Source: CAIPFQ01 sp035480615 (lineage in GTDB: Bacteria; Chlamydiota; Chlamydiia; Chlamydiales; SM23-39). Taken from it: a stretch of DNA of 64,000 nt. The position numbers were made by a program, and so were the translations under genes. The notes under the pieces are model-generated. The model was not told the origin of the DNA. It did no database searches and worked only from the letters and a program-made list of their open reading frames with translations. Shown piece after piece: positions 8,316-17,823 of this stretch (the first letter of the stretch is position 1; the number at the start of each line of letters is the position of its first letter). The DNA is taken from positions 1-64,000 of the forward strand of contig DATIHO010000048.1 of assembly GCA_035480615.1 (NCBI GenBank), read 5' to 3'.

Positions 8316-10202
8316 ATGCTCAATCCAAAACAACAAATCGCTGTAGAGCACGTAGAGGGGCCGCTTCTCGTTCTCGCCGGACCGGGGTCGGGAAAAACCC
8401 GTGTCGTGACTCACCGGATTGCCCACTTGATCGATCTCGGCATCCTCCCTTCAGACATTCTTGCAGTCACTTTTACAAATAAAGCGGCCGATGAAATGAA
8501 AAGCCGGATCCAGACTTTAAGCGGCGTCCGTGTTCTGGCCTGTACCTTCCATAGTTTGGGGGTCCGTATTTTGCGAGAATCGATCGCTTCTTTAGGATAT
8601 AGGCCTGATTTCACTATTTATGATGAAGAAGACAGCGAAAAACTGTTAAAAACCTGTTTAGATCAGGTTCTTACGCAAGACAAGGGATTTCTCCGTTCAT
8701 TAAAAAGTAAAATTTCCTCTGCAAAAAACGACCTGCTAGATCCCCATGACATGAAAGATGTTCTTACGCGAACATCTTACGAGTGTTACCAAAAAAAATT
8801 AAAAGACTGCAATGCCCTTGATTTTGACGATCTTCTCTACTTGACTGTAAAACTACTGCGCGAAAATCTCGGCATTGCCTCTGAATATCAAAACAGGTGG
8901 CTCTTTATCCTCATTGATGAATATCAAGATACGAATCTTGCCCAATATACCCTTGCGAAAATCCTCGTCGAAAAACATCAAAACATTTTTGCTGTCGGCG
9001 ACCCCGACCAGTCCATTTATTCCTGGCGAGGAGCCAAATACCACAACATCCTTAATTTCGAATCGGATTTTCCCGGAGCGAAAATCGTTATACTGGACCA
9101 AAACTACCGAAGCACAAACCAAATTTTAAATGCGGCCAATGCCTTGATTCGAAGAAATAACGAGCGATACGATAAAAAACTTTGGAGCGATCTGGGAGAG
9201 GGAGAGAAAATCGGCCTCTTTACCGCCTCAAATGAACGTGAAGAGGCCGAATTTGTTGCAAATCAAATTCGAACGCATATTTTAAGCGACCAAATTACCT
9301 ATAATGATATCGCCATTTTTTATCGAACGAATGCCCAATCCAGGGTTTTTGAAGATTGTCTTTTATCTCGCAAAATCCCTTATGTCATTATCGGCGGACT
9401 CTCTTTTTATAATCGGAAGGAAATCAAAGATCTTCTGGCCTATTTAAGAATGGTTGCGTCCGATACAGATTTGATCTCTTTTCTTCGCACTGTAAATCTT
9501 CCCCGAAGAGGACTTGGAGTCGCCGCCCTTGAAAAAATCACAGCCGCCAGCGAACAATGCAATCTTCCCATTTTTACTTTTTGTGAAGAGATCTTCATTC
9601 GTCCGGCAATATACCCTGACCTCAGGCTCAGTCCAAAACAAAAAGAGGGATTGAAAGAATATGTCCGGATCATCCACTCCCTTAGAGACAAAAGACCTTC
9701 TTTAAAAATTTTTGAACTGATCTCGGAAACTTTATCGGAGTCGCGTTACCTGTCTTACATCCAGGAAGATTCTGAAACCTTTCAAGATCGTAAAGAAAAC
9801 CTGGGCGCGCTAATAGAAAAGGCTACCGAATGGGAAGAGGAAAAAGAAGATCCCACCTTGATCCATTTCCTTGAAGAATTATCCCTCCGATCGCAAATGC
9901 AGCAAAACTTACACTATCCCTCAGTGAAATTGATGACTCTTCATAATGGCAAAGGGCTTGAATTCGCTCTTGTTTTTCTCACAGGGCTCGAAGAAGGCAT
10001 TTTTCCCCATATCAATGCACAAGACAATGCGACTTCTTTAGAAGAAGAGCGCAGGCTTTGCTATGTTGGAATGACCCGGGCAAAACGCTATCTTTACCTT
10101 TGCTCTGCAATGTATCGCTTTATGTGGGAGTCAAGAAGACAGATGCACCCATCGCGCTTCATTGAGGAGATTCCTCCTCAATTTATTGAAGAGTATAACT
10201 GA
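8316..10202 (+). CDS. uvrD: UvrD/PcrA-type superfamily 1 DNA helicase
   Basis: This ATP-dependent 3'-5' helicase acts in nucleotide excision and mismatch repair and clears stalled replication complexes. All SF1A motifs are visible in order: Walker A GPGSGKT near residue 23, motif Ia AVTFTNKAADEM, the Walker B variant LIDEYQDTN near 210, GDPDQSIYSWRGA near 231, QNYRSTNQIL near 261, TLHNGKGLEF near 550, and CYVGMTRAKRYL near 590. At 628 residues it lacks the long C-terminal tail of E. coli UvrD. The start follows a relic repeat end with no clear ribosome-binding site, so the exact start is less certain. Its last 25 bases overlap the convergent glycosyltransferase gene. Chlamydia likewise places uvrD near rpoN (recalled, not searched). 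Confidence 0.94.
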   Translation: MLNPKQQIAVEHVEGPLLVLAGPGSGKTRVVTHRIAHLIDLGILPSDILAVTFTNKAADEMKSRIQTLSGVRVLACTFHSLGVRILRESIASLGYRPDFTIYDEEDSEKLLKTCLDQVLTQDKGFLRSLKSKISSAKNDLLDPHDMKDVLTRTSYECYQKKLKDCNALDFDDLLYLTVKLLRENLGIASEYQNRWLFILIDEYQDTNLAQYTLAKILVEKHQNIFAVGDPDQSIYSWRGAKYHNILNFESDFPGAKIVILDQNYRSTNQILNAANALIRRNNERYDKKLWSDLGEGEKIGLFTASNEREEAEFVANQIRTHILSDQITYNDIAIFYRTNAQSRVFEDCLLSRKIPYVIIGGLSFYNRKEIKDLLAYLRMVASDTDLISFLRTVNLPRRGLGVAALEKITAASEQCNLPIFTFCEEIFIRPAIYPDLRLSPKQKEGLKEYVRIIHSLRDKRPSLKIFELISETLSESRYLSYIQEDSETFQDRKENLGALIEKATEWEEEKEDPTLIHFLEELSLRSQMQQNLHYPSVKLMTLHNGKGLEFALVFLTGLEEGIFPHINAQDNATSLEEERRLCYVGMTRAKRYLYLCSAMYRFMWESRRQMHPSRFIEEIPPQFIEEYN

Positions 10203-11134
10203 TCAAATCCCCGTTTTGCCATATTGACCGTGATCCACTTTTTCCAATAGCGATCCCGAATCCTGGCTCCGCGAATATTCGGAATCAGGGAATGGGGACA
10301 TACCACAACCCCTTTTGTAAAGCTTGGAGCCCACATATCTGCCCATTTTTTTCGACGGCAAAAAGTTAAAGTGGGAACTCCTAATGCAGAGGCCAGATGG
10401 CCTAGACCAGAGTCATTGCCAATCAGATAACCCGATTCATAGATAAATCGAGCCAGCAGATTCAAAGTGGAGAACACGGGTATCTGAAATCCCAGGTTTT
10501 CTACGTCCTTCCAGCCGTTTTTCTCTTTCAATCCTCCCGGAACAAATACCGGCTCGTATCCTTTTCGCTTCAAATGTAAAGCAAGCTTTACAAATTTCTC
10601 TTTCGGCCAATTCCTGCTTTCTCTTGCACTTGTCGGATGGACAACAATTCTTCTCGAATGCTTTCTCGAAATCAAATCGCTTGGAGCGATGAACCCATTG
10701 CTTTTAGTAAGCTGCGGAAGATGAAGGATGTTTTGGCAAAAAAGAAACAGGTTTTCCGCGATGGAAAGATGGGGCTGTATCAGGCAGTCAGAGTAATAGG
10801 GCTCATTCACAATATGCTTTGAAGGGTAGAGATAAATGACTTTGAGTTTATTCGGAAATCTCCTTTTTCCTTCTTGAATTAATTTCAAAACAAATTCGCT
10901 AGTATCATTTTGCACAACAAAAAATCGATCATAAGAATTTAATATTTTAGGAAGACAAGAGAGATCGGGATAAGGCTGCAGATGCAAGTGAGGAAACCAC
11001 TCCTGCATAGACCCGATGGTATTTTGAAAAGTCTCTACTTCCCATCCATTTAGATGCAAATTATGCGATAAAACGAGGCAATTGACCCCATCGCCCAATC
11101 CGTTATGACAAAAAACCCCAGCTCTGGTGTGCAT
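10178..11134 (-). CDS. Glycosyltransferase family 9 (heptosyltransferase-like)
   Basis: GT9 enzymes such as WaaC/WaaF transfer heptose from ADP-heptose to the lipopolysaccharide core at the inner membrane. The 318 residues show the GT-B fold marks of the family: an N-terminal HNGLGDGV loop, the nucleotide-side segment VVHPTSARESRNWPKEKF near 170, and GNDSGLGHLASALGVPTLTF near 245. The donor and acceptor cannot be read from sequence. Classical chlamydial LPS has only Kdo after lipid A, so a GT9 member hints at a longer core, which fits the O-antigen-ligase-like gene at 16.7 kb. It is monocistronic and overlaps the uvrD 3' end tail to tail. Confidence 0.85.
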   Translation of the reverse strand: MHTRAGVFCHNGLGDGVNCLVLSHNLHLNGWEVETFQNTIGSMQEWFPHLHLQPYPDLSCLPKILNSYDRFFVVQNDTSEFVLKLIQEGKRRFPNKLKVIYLYPSKHIVNEPYYSDCLIQPHLSIAENLFLFCQNILHLPQLTKSNGFIAPSDLISRKHSRRIVVHPTSARESRNWPKEKFVKLALHLKRKGYEPVFVPGGLKEKNGWKDVENLGFQIPVFSTLNLLARFIYESGYLIGNDSGLGHLASALGVPTLTFCRRKKWADMWAPSFTKGVVVCPHSLIPNIRGARIRDRYWKKWITVNMAKRGFDQLYSSIN

Positions 11135-11213
11135 GAATGCTCTATTTTATTGTCTGACAGTCTCTAAGGCAAGGGTATTGTTTTCTTAGCTGCTCTCTTG
11201 CTATTGAAAAAAA

Positions 11214-12488
11214 ATGGGACTGTTGCAAACTCAAACACTCCGCCCCGCTTTGACTTTTTTGCTTCGTCAATCGCTGGCAATGCTTCAAATGCCTCAAGCT
11301 GAACTGGCAAGCTGGCTGCTTTGCGAAATCGAGAAAAATCCGCTTCTCGAGATCGACGCTTTCCCCCCTTCGCTGCCCCTCAAGGATTGCATACCCGCTC
11401 CTCCATCTCTTTATGAACACTTGATGATGCAAATTCACGAAAGATTTTCCGATCCATCTGAACGAACAAAAGCCGTCTCTTTATTGCATGAGTTGGATGA
11501 GCGGGGTTTTGTGCCAGGAAAAACCAAAGATCCCGTCCTGACCGTTCTTCAAAGTTTCGATCCTCCGGGAATTTTTGCGCGCGACTTAAGAGAGTGCTTA
11601 ATGCTGCAACTTGATCCAAGCTCTTTAGCTTATAAGGTCGTTGATCTTTTTTATAAGGAATTTCTGGGTGGAAAGTGGAGCATCATTGAGAAAAAAATCA
11701 AACTTTCCAATATGAAAGACATAATCTCAACCCTCTCCCGTCTCTATTTCCGGCCTGCTGATCTCTTCAAAAATGAATTATGCCAAACTGCGATTGCCGA
11801 TTTGACGATTTGCAAAATCAATAAGACATGGATCATCGAGTCGAACGATCGGCAGCTGCCAAAGTTTCACCTTCGCCCTGATTTTTTGTCGATCCCATGT
11901 AGTTCAAAAGAGGAAAAAGAATCTATGCGAAATTGGATCTCTTCTGCGAAATGGCTGCTTCGCTCTTTAAAAAGGAGAAAATCAATCCTTTTGGCAATCG
12001 GGGCTTGCCTTGTGCGAAAACAGGCAGCTTTCTTAGAAAACCGGGAACCTTTGCAACCCTTATCGATTCACTCACTGTCTCAGCACCTGCATCTTCATGC
12101 ATCCACTCTTTCAAGAGCGCTAACTGACAAATATGCACGTACGCCTTTAGGCATCATCCCTCTTCGATCTTTGATTTCAGCCTCATCGGGGTTTGTAAAG
12201 CGCGCTTTACAAACCCTGATTGCCAAAGAACCAACAGGAAGACCTTTGAGCGATCAAGAAATCGCCGCTGCCCTTCAACAACAAGGCTTTGCTCTAGCTC
12301 GTCGAACTGTTGCAAAATACCGCTCTCAATGCAAAATTGCTCCTGCTTATCGAAGGAAACATTTTTCTTCTAACTCAGAATCGAGCAAATTTCGTCCTGA
12401 AAGCCGCTCTAACACACGAAGCGGAGACTTGTCGGGAAAAAGCATCGCGGAAACAGGGATTAAAAACGTCTGCTCCAACGCATACTGA
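11214..12488 (+). CDS. rpoN: RNA polymerase sigma-54 factor RpoN
   Basis: RpoN directs RNA polymerase to -24/-12 promoters and needs an AAA+ activator. The N-terminal activator-interacting region is Gln/Leu rich (LLQTQTLRP, RQSLAMLQMPQ), followed by a core-binding region and a helix-turn-helix (HLHASTLSRALTDKYARTPLG near 285-305). The diagnostic RpoN box appears as ARRTVAKYR at about residue 362. In most homologues the protein ends about a dozen residues later. Here another ~50 residues follow, encoded by DNA that is also the 3' end of the convergent Kdo-dioxygenase-like gene (142 bp overlap). The tail is probably a dispensable read-through extension. Confidence 0.95.
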   Translation: MGLLQTQTLRPALTFLLRQSLAMLQMPQAELASWLLCEIEKNPLLEIDAFPPSLPLKDCIPAPPSLYEHLMMQIHERFSDPSERTKAVSLLHELDERGFVPGKTKDPVLTVLQSFDPPGIFARDLRECLMLQLDPSSLAYKVVDLFYKEFLGGKWSIIEKKIKLSNMKDIISTLSRLYFRPADLFKNELCQTAIADLTICKINKTWIIESNDRQLPKFHLRPDFLSIPCSSKEEKESMRNWISSAKWLLRSLKRRKSILLAIGACLVRKQAAFLENREPLQPLSIHSLSQHLHLHASTLSRALTDKYARTPLGIIPLRSLISASSGFVKRALQTLIAKEPTGRPLSDQEIAAALQQQGFALARRTVAKYRSQCKIAPAYRRKHFSSNSESSKFRPESRSNTRSGDLSGKSIAETGIKNVCSNAY

Positions 12489-13276
12489 CCTGAAAGAGCC
12501 GCATGCGATACCTGATCTGTAAAAACAGCCCAGCAGCTATTGGAAGGAAAATCCCAATAGTCTTTTTTACAATTTTTTTGAAAATCGGTGCTTTCTTTCA
12601 AAAAATTATGAAGTTGTAACATAAAAATATCGTAAGGAGAGCGAAAATTCGATTTTATTCCTGATGCGCGAAGGAAAAGCTGCGTTTTGCGCCGGATCTT
12701 TGCAAAGAACGAATAGTCAACCGATTTAGGAAAAGGAACACCATGCCCTCCATATTTTTCAGCAAGAGCGGCAAAAGGGTCCGAAGTAATCCAATTGCGG
12801 CTCATTTCCGGATTGATATTTGTGAAAAATCGAAAAATTCGATGCCCATGAAGGGGCCGGGTAGGAAATGCATCGATATGGAGAAGGTCGTTTCTCGCTC
12901 GAAGGCGCAAATCCCTTCCCTTTTCCTGAAACGGACGAAAGCTGGTGTAGTCTATTTTCCAATGCCGGGCATAAGGCGTTAAAGCCAAGTCTAAAAACCC
13001 TTTCACCCTCTCTGAATAGCGTCGTAAGATCTCTTTTAAAATTTTTGCATTTTCCTCATCCGACTCATGGTTTGTGATCTGATCGATCTGAGGCTTATAT
13101 GCAATATTTTTCCGCCTTTTTGCTTGTGTTTGTTTTTGCTGTAAAAGAAAATGAATTTCATTTTGAGGAAATGGAAAGGGAATAGTGGGGAAAAAAAGAA
13201 TGTTCCCCTTTTCAAGTTCTTTAGCCAAGAAATAAGGATCTTCTTCAGCTTTATCCACTATAATTTTTTTTGCCAT
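12347..13276 (-). CDS. Kdo 3-hydroxylase (KdoO-like dioxygenase)
   Basis: The protein resembles KdoO, an Fe(II)/2-oxoglutarate-dependent dioxygenase that hydroxylates the Kdo sugar of lipopolysaccharide. The metal-binding HxD is in LLHIDAFPTRPLHGHR, followed by FRFFTNINPEMSRNW, and the distal half contains FTDQVSHAALSGQYALEQTF and PDKSPLRVLERLSGR, all typical of that family. Since chlamydial LPS consists largely of Kdo on lipid A, modification of Kdo would change the cell surface. The second of two close ATGs (13276) is chosen because AAGGA is five bases upstream. It overlaps the upstream membrane protein gene by 26 bases, which suggests translational coupling, and overlaps the rpoN 3' end. 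Confidence 0.8.
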   Translation of the reverse strand: MAKKIIVDKAEEDPYFLAKELEKGNILFFPTIPFPFPQNEIHFLLQQKQTQAKRRKNIAYKPQIDQITNHESDEENAKILKEILRRYSERVKGFLDLALTPYARHWKIDYTSFRPFQEKGRDLRLRARNDLLHIDAFPTRPLHGHRIFRFFTNINPEMSRNWITSDPFAALAEKYGGHGVPFPKSVDYSFFAKIRRKTQLFLRASGIKSNFRSPYDIFMLQLHNFLKESTDFQKNCKKDYWDFPSNSCWAVFTDQVSHAALSGQYALEQTFLIPVSAMLFPDKSPLRVLERLSGRNLLDSELEEKCFLR

Positions 13277-14045
13277 CGTCATCCTTGATGTAAGCTAACC
13301 GAATCAATCGCCATCTGAGACAGGTTTGTTGATCGGCATAAGAAAAAAAAGGCTCTCCCCTGGAAAATAGCCGAATCTCGGCATCGGTCAGCCGCATCAA
13401 AATCGCGCGCGCGCACCGTACATCTTTCACCGCCCGATGCAAATGCTTGGCAGCGTTACGCATCCTCCAATGGCAATGCATCAGTCTGAAAAAGCCGGCC
13501 CCCACCCAACAAGCCACAGCCAATTGCCCCCAGATAGAAAACAAACTAGCCACAGCAAACGTTAAAAATGCCCATACCTCCCACGACCTTCGCACAATGG
13601 GACCAAAGGCTCTGCGCCACCACTTTTCAGAAACTAAAAACGCAAAAAATTCCTCTGATTTTGGCTCATCAAACGCGCTTCTCGCCGCGTGGACCGACTC
13701 ATGCGCCAGGATTTCATCCCGACTATATCCAAGATACGCCCCTTTTTTCAATGCCGCTTTAAGCTGCATGGATGTGATCCGCCCTTCTTCAATCCATACC
13801 GCCGCCCCTTGCCAGAGGGCGAGTCCCGAATTTGAATAAAAAACAGGCAGGCAATGGGGCTCAAAATCAAAAACTTCTTTCAAATGGACTCGCACCCATT
13901 CCCAATGGTGTTTGGGCATCTTTGACCCTTGTTCAAATGCCGATTTTACAGAATCGATTCTTTTTAAAAACATCTCTTCCGTTTCCTGAGGGCCGGGAAT
14001 AAATCCTTGCCTATTCAAAAAAAGCAACTCTGAATCGCTAATCAT
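13251..14045 (-). CDS. Membrane protein with HExxH motif, putative metalloprotease
   Basis: This protein of 264 residues (271 from an upstream GTG at 14066) is not a family I can name. Its most telling feature is HESVHAARSAF near residue 118, the HExxH zinc-metalloprotease signature, in the context ILAHESVHAA, which is how many membrane and soluble metallopeptidases begin their catalytic helix. Two hydrophobic segments follow at about 160-200 (VWAFLTFAVASLFSIWGQL and VACWVGAGFF), so it is likely anchored in the inner membrane. It overlaps the Kdo-dioxygenase-like gene by 26 bases. A third zinc ligand is not obvious, so catalysis is inference. Confidence 0.7.
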   Translation of the reverse strand: MISDSELLFLNRQGFIPGPQETEEMFLKRIDSVKSAFEQGSKMPKHHWEWVRVHLKEVFDFEPHCLPVFYSNSGLALWQGAAVWIEEGRITSMQLKAALKKGAYLGYSRDEILAHESVHAARSAFDEPKSEEFFAFLVSEKWWRRAFGPIVRRSWEVWAFLTFAVASLFSIWGQLAVACWVGAGFFRLMHCHWRMRNAAKHLHRAVKDVRCARAILMRLTDAEIRLFSRGEPFFSYADQQTCLRWRLIRLAYIKDDDGKKNYSG

Positions 14046-14113
14046 GAAAAAACACCCGTTTGACACTTTGTCGAAAAATCGGCTACCATCGATCCATTTT
14101 GAGGATTTAAAAA

Positions 14114-16660
14114 ATGGGCAAAGCCCTTGTTATTGTTGAATCTCCTGCTAAAATCAGGACTCTTAAGAAATTTTTAGGCTCCAATTATTCTTTTGAATCA
14201 TCGGTAGGTCATATTCGCGATCTCCCTCCAAAAGAGTTCGGGATCGATGTGGAACACGATTTTGAGCCTAAATATATCACAATGCCGGACAAGAAGGAAG
14301 TGATAGCCAAGCTTCAAGCCGCCGCAAAAAAAGTAGATATCGTTTATTTATCTCCAGACCCTGATCGCGAAGGAGAAGCAATCGCATGGCATATTGCCTC
14401 GATCCTTCCCAAAGGGACCGCCTTCAAAAGAACATCCTTTCAGTCAATTACAAAAGACGCTGTGAAAGAAGCGCTCGAGCATCCTCGAGACATCGATATG
14501 GATCTTGTGAATGCACAACAAGCCAGACGCCTCCTGGATCGGATCGTCGGCTACAAAATTTCTCCTATTCTTGCGCGCAGAGTCAAGCGAGGAAAAAGCG
14601 GCACATCTGCCGGCCGGGTCCAATCGGTAGCTTTAAAATTGGTAGTAGACCGCGAAAAAGAGATCGACGCCTTCCGTCCGGTCGAATATTGGAATATCGG
14701 AGCTGTTCTTGAGGGCCAATCCATTGACCGCCCGTTCATCGCTACTCTTTATACTGTAAATGGACTCAAAGTCGAAAAAGAGCCTCGCGAGAAAGAATGT
14801 TTTTTGATCCCCGATGCAAAAACAGCTCAAGAAATTGTAAATAAACTAAAAGTCGCTCATTTCCTCATCGGTCATGTGGAGAAAAAAGAGCGCAAAAGAC
14901 ACCCTGTCCCCCCTTTTATTACCTCCACATTGCAACAAGAGGCAAGTCGTCATTATGGATTTTCCGTATCCAGGACAATGAGTATCGCTCAAGGGCTCTA
15001 TGAAGGCATCGACATGGGCAAAGAGGGCACAGAGGGGCTTATTACCTACATGCGTACCGATTCGGTCAATATTGCGCCGGAAGCTTTAAAAATCGCTCGC
15101 GATTATATTAGCAAACAGTTTGGGGCCGCTTATCTTCCCGAGCAACCCCGTGTTTATGCATCAAAAAAAACGGCTCAGGAAGCTCACGAAGCGATCCGGC
15201 CGACCAATCCGGTTCGCGATCCGGAACGGATCCGCCAATATCTTTCCATCGACCAATATAAACTCTACCTTCTCATTTGGCGCCGTTTTATGGCCTCTCA
15301 AATGAATCCGGCTATTTATGACACCGTCTCGGCTGACATTGACACAGACCAGGGCCTCGTCCTTCGGGCCACAGGCTCCATCATCAAATTTAACGGCTTT
15401 CTCGCGGTGTACGAAGAGAAAAAGGATCGAGGGTTAGATGAAGACGAGGACATAAAAACCCTTCCCGACCTTCAATCTGCAATGCCCCTGTCTCTTGTTG
15501 ACGTCATGTCGGACCAGTCATTTACCAAGCCGCCTCCCCGATTTACCGAAGCCTCGCTCGTTAAAGAACTCGAGCGGCTTGGCATTGGCCGCCCGTCGAC
15601 TTATGCGGCGATCATGAATAAGATTCAAAGCCGAGACTATACGACGAAAGAAAATCAGACATTAAAACCTACAGAACTCGGAAAAGTGATCGCACAAATG
15701 TTGGAAGAAAACTTCCGCCCGATCATGGATGTGACCTTTACGGCTCAAATGGAAGATCAATTGGAGCAAGTAGCCGAGCATAATAAAAATTGGAAAGAAT
15801 TACTTCGCGACTTTTGGCGCGACTTTATCCCTCTTGTGGACAAAGCGGAAAAGGAGGCTGTCGTCCCAAAGCTTCTCACTGAACTCGACTGCCCCAAATG
15901 CGGCCATAAACTCCAAAAAATCTGGTCGAGAAATAAGTATTTCTACGGTTGTTCCCACTATCCTGATTGTGATTTCACAAGTGCCATCGAAGCAATCACT
16001 TTTAATAAAGACGACTATGCTCCGAACTTCAATTGGGAACAACTTTGCCCTCAATGCAATTCCCCCATGACCCTTCGCCACGGCCGTTTCGGTCCATTCC
16101 TTGGCTGCTCTAGCTACCCCGAATGCAAAGGAATCGTAAACATTCCAAAAAAAGGGGAAAAGATCTACGGAGCCGCAGAGCTTCCTTCGTGTCCTGCTAT
16201 TGGTTGCGATGGACATCTCACTCAGCGCAAATCCCGCTTCGGAAAAACCTTTTTTTCTTGCAGCAACTATCCCGATTGCGATGTGATTGTCAACACCCTT
16301 GACCAGCTTGGGACGAAATATCAAAATCACTCAAAAACACCTTATGTGAAAAAATCACGCCGCGGCGGCAAAAAGGGGGAACCATTGTCTAAAAAGAAAA
16401 CCAAAAAAGCCGCGAGCAGGGCTCCCTCAACGCTTTATAAACTTTCTACAGAACTTTCCGCGCTCCTCGGAGAAGAAGAACTTTCGCGCGTCGATGTGAC
16501 AAGACAAATTTGGGCCTATATCAAATCGCACAACTTACAAGATCCATCTGATAAACGCCTGATCCGCCCCGATCCCGCCCTTGCAAAAATCTTTGGGTCA
16601 GATCAACCTCTTCATATGATGAAGCTCGCTGCGATTTTGAATAAACATATGAAAAAATGA
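14114..16660 (+). CDS. topA: DNA topoisomerase I with C-terminal SWIB domain
   Basis: TopA relaxes negative supercoils through a 5'-phosphotyrosyl intermediate. The TOPRIM domain is at the N-terminus (VIVESPAKI, then PDPDREGEAIAWH near 83). The catalytic tyrosine is Tyr312 in LITYMRTDS. Three or four C-terminal zinc fingers with paired Cys-x-x-Cys (CPKCGHKL, CPQCNSPM, CPAIGCDG) span about 590-730. After a Lys-rich linker, residues ~770-848 form a SWIB/MDM2 fold (RVDVTRQIWAYIKSHNLQD, PDPALAKIFG). The TopA-SWIB fusion is a known hallmark of Chlamydiae and is among the best taxonomic evidence in this window. GAGGA eight bases before the ATG supports the start. The stop overlaps the next gene by ATGA. 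Confidence 0.97.
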   Translation: MGKALVIVESPAKIRTLKKFLGSNYSFESSVGHIRDLPPKEFGIDVEHDFEPKYITMPDKKEVIAKLQAAAKKVDIVYLSPDPDREGEAIAWHIASILPKGTAFKRTSFQSITKDAVKEALEHPRDIDMDLVNAQQARRLLDRIVGYKISPILARRVKRGKSGTSAGRVQSVALKLVVDREKEIDAFRPVEYWNIGAVLEGQSIDRPFIATLYTVNGLKVEKEPREKECFLIPDAKTAQEIVNKLKVAHFLIGHVEKKERKRHPVPPFITSTLQQEASRHYGFSVSRTMSIAQGLYEGIDMGKEGTEGLITYMRTDSVNIAPEALKIARDYISKQFGAAYLPEQPRVYASKKTAQEAHEAIRPTNPVRDPERIRQYLSIDQYKLYLLIWRRFMASQMNPAIYDTVSADIDTDQGLVLRATGSIIKFNGFLAVYEEKKDRGLDEDEDIKTLPDLQSAMPLSLVDVMSDQSFTKPPPRFTEASLVKELERLGIGRPSTYAAIMNKIQSRDYTTKENQTLKPTELGKVIAQMLEENFRPIMDVTFTAQMEDQLEQVAEHNKNWKELLRDFWRDFIPLVDKAEKEAVVPKLLTELDCPKCGHKLQKIWSRNKYFYGCSHYPDCDFTSAIEAITFNKDDYAPNFNWEQLCPQCNSPMTLRHGRFGPFLGCSSYPECKGIVNIPKKGEKIYGAAELPSCPAIGCDGHLTQRKSRFGKTFFSCSNYPDCDVIVNTLDQLGTKYQNHSKTPYVKKSRRGGKKGEPLSKKKTKKAASRAPSTLYKLSTELSALLGEEELSRVDVTRQIWAYIKSHNLQDPSDKRLIRPDPALAKIFGSDQPLHMMKLAAILNKHMKK

Positions 16661-17823
16661 TTGTTCTTCGATCATCTCTTTTGCCCTCCAAAGCAATCCT
16701 TTTTTTTCTTTGGCTATTCCTTCTCGTATTTCCGAAAGGAGGATTTAAAATTGGTGCGATTCCCATCACTTGGGGATATGTGCTTTTGGGCATTGTCTCT
16801 CTTTTTTCCCTTTTTAGAAACCGTTACATGTTTCACAATTTAAGATTCAGCGCTTTTTTATTTACAATACCATTTCAAATAATCAGCATAATCAGTTTTA
16901 TCATTCATGGAGTTGCAGATAACTCGTTATTAATTTCATTTTTAGTCAGTCTGCTATTTCTTCCATGGATTTTTTATCTTTTTTTGTCAGAATATATTGA
17001 CTCTATGAATCTGTGCTTATTCCTTAGATTAGTAAAGACAGGTGTTCTTTTCGTTTCTTCATACGGAATTGCTCTTTTTATAATCAAATTAATAACGGGA
17101 AAATTAATTGAAATTCCATTTCTAACTGTAAACTACCATGATTATGGAGAAGTTGAAAACAAATGCAACAATAGGGGAAGTGTGTTTAAACTCATTTCCA
17201 CTTATAATAATGGAAATATTTACGGAATATGCATTTTAATGCTGCTTCCGCTATATCAATTTCTGGAGTCTTCCAGATGGAAAAAAACCACAGTTTTTCT
17301 TTCTTTGATCTTATCTTTCTCTCGAACTGTCTGGGCAGGTTTGATTTTTAGTGAAATTATCGCATCCATTCTTCTAAAGAAGAAAAACATAATATTAAAA
17401 TTGCTCACTACTCTTGCAATTTCTTTGATTGCAATCTTATCTATTACTTTCTATTTTGGATTTGATTTTTCGTTTCTCTTTGATGTAACAATGGGAGGCA
17501 GGGTCGATCAACTGGAATCCTTCAGTGCAATGCATCTTTTCCCCATCCAATCTTTTAGCGGAATCAATGAAATCGTGTATTTCGGGATCTTATCGAATTT
17601 TGGAATCGTTGGTCTGTTAAGTTTTGTAGCGGCATTGACGGGCCCCATTTTATTTTCCTTTTCATATCCCTCTTTTTCACCCATCCGACAAGCCATCCTT
17701 TGCGGGCTGATCAATTATCTTTTTCTGTCCCTTTCGGATGGCGCTCTTCTTTTGATCCCTGTACTTGTATTTTACTGGTTTCTAAGCGCTCTGATTCTAC
17801 GACAAGATTTATACCCGAAGTGA
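16657..17823 (+). CDS. O-antigen ligase/polymerase-like membrane protein
   Basis: The 388-residue protein is a multi-spanning membrane protein with about ten hydrophobic helices. The order (helix pairs, a large periplasmic loop around residues 150-180, then LSFSRTVWAGLIF near 220) resembles the Wzy/WaaL family, in which the SR-T-WL-like motif follows the main loop. Such proteins polymerise or ligate glycan chains at the periplasmic face. It is translationally coupled to topA by ATGA. The final residues Tyr-Pro-Lys-stop are encoded by the 38 bp TATACCC repeat, so the native C-terminus may have been altered. Substrate unknown. Confidence 0.75.
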   Translation: MIVLRSSLLPSKAILFFLWLFLLVFPKGGFKIGAIPITWGYVLLGIVSLFSLFRNRYMFHNLRFSAFLFTIPFQIISIISFIIHGVADNSLLISFLVSLLFLPWIFYLFLSEYIDSMNLCLFLRLVKTGVLFVSSYGIALFIIKLITGKLIEIPFLTVNYHDYGEVENKCNNRGSVFKLISTYNNGNIYGICILMLLPLYQFLESSRWKKTTVFLSLILSFSRTVWAGLIFSEIIASILLKKKNIILKLLTTLAISLIAILSITFYFGFDFSFLFDVTMGGRVDQLESFSAMHLFPIQSFSGINEIVYFGILSNFGIVGLLSFVAALTGPILFSFSYPSFSPIRQAILCGLINYLFLSLSDGALLLIPVLVFYWFLSALILRQDLYPK

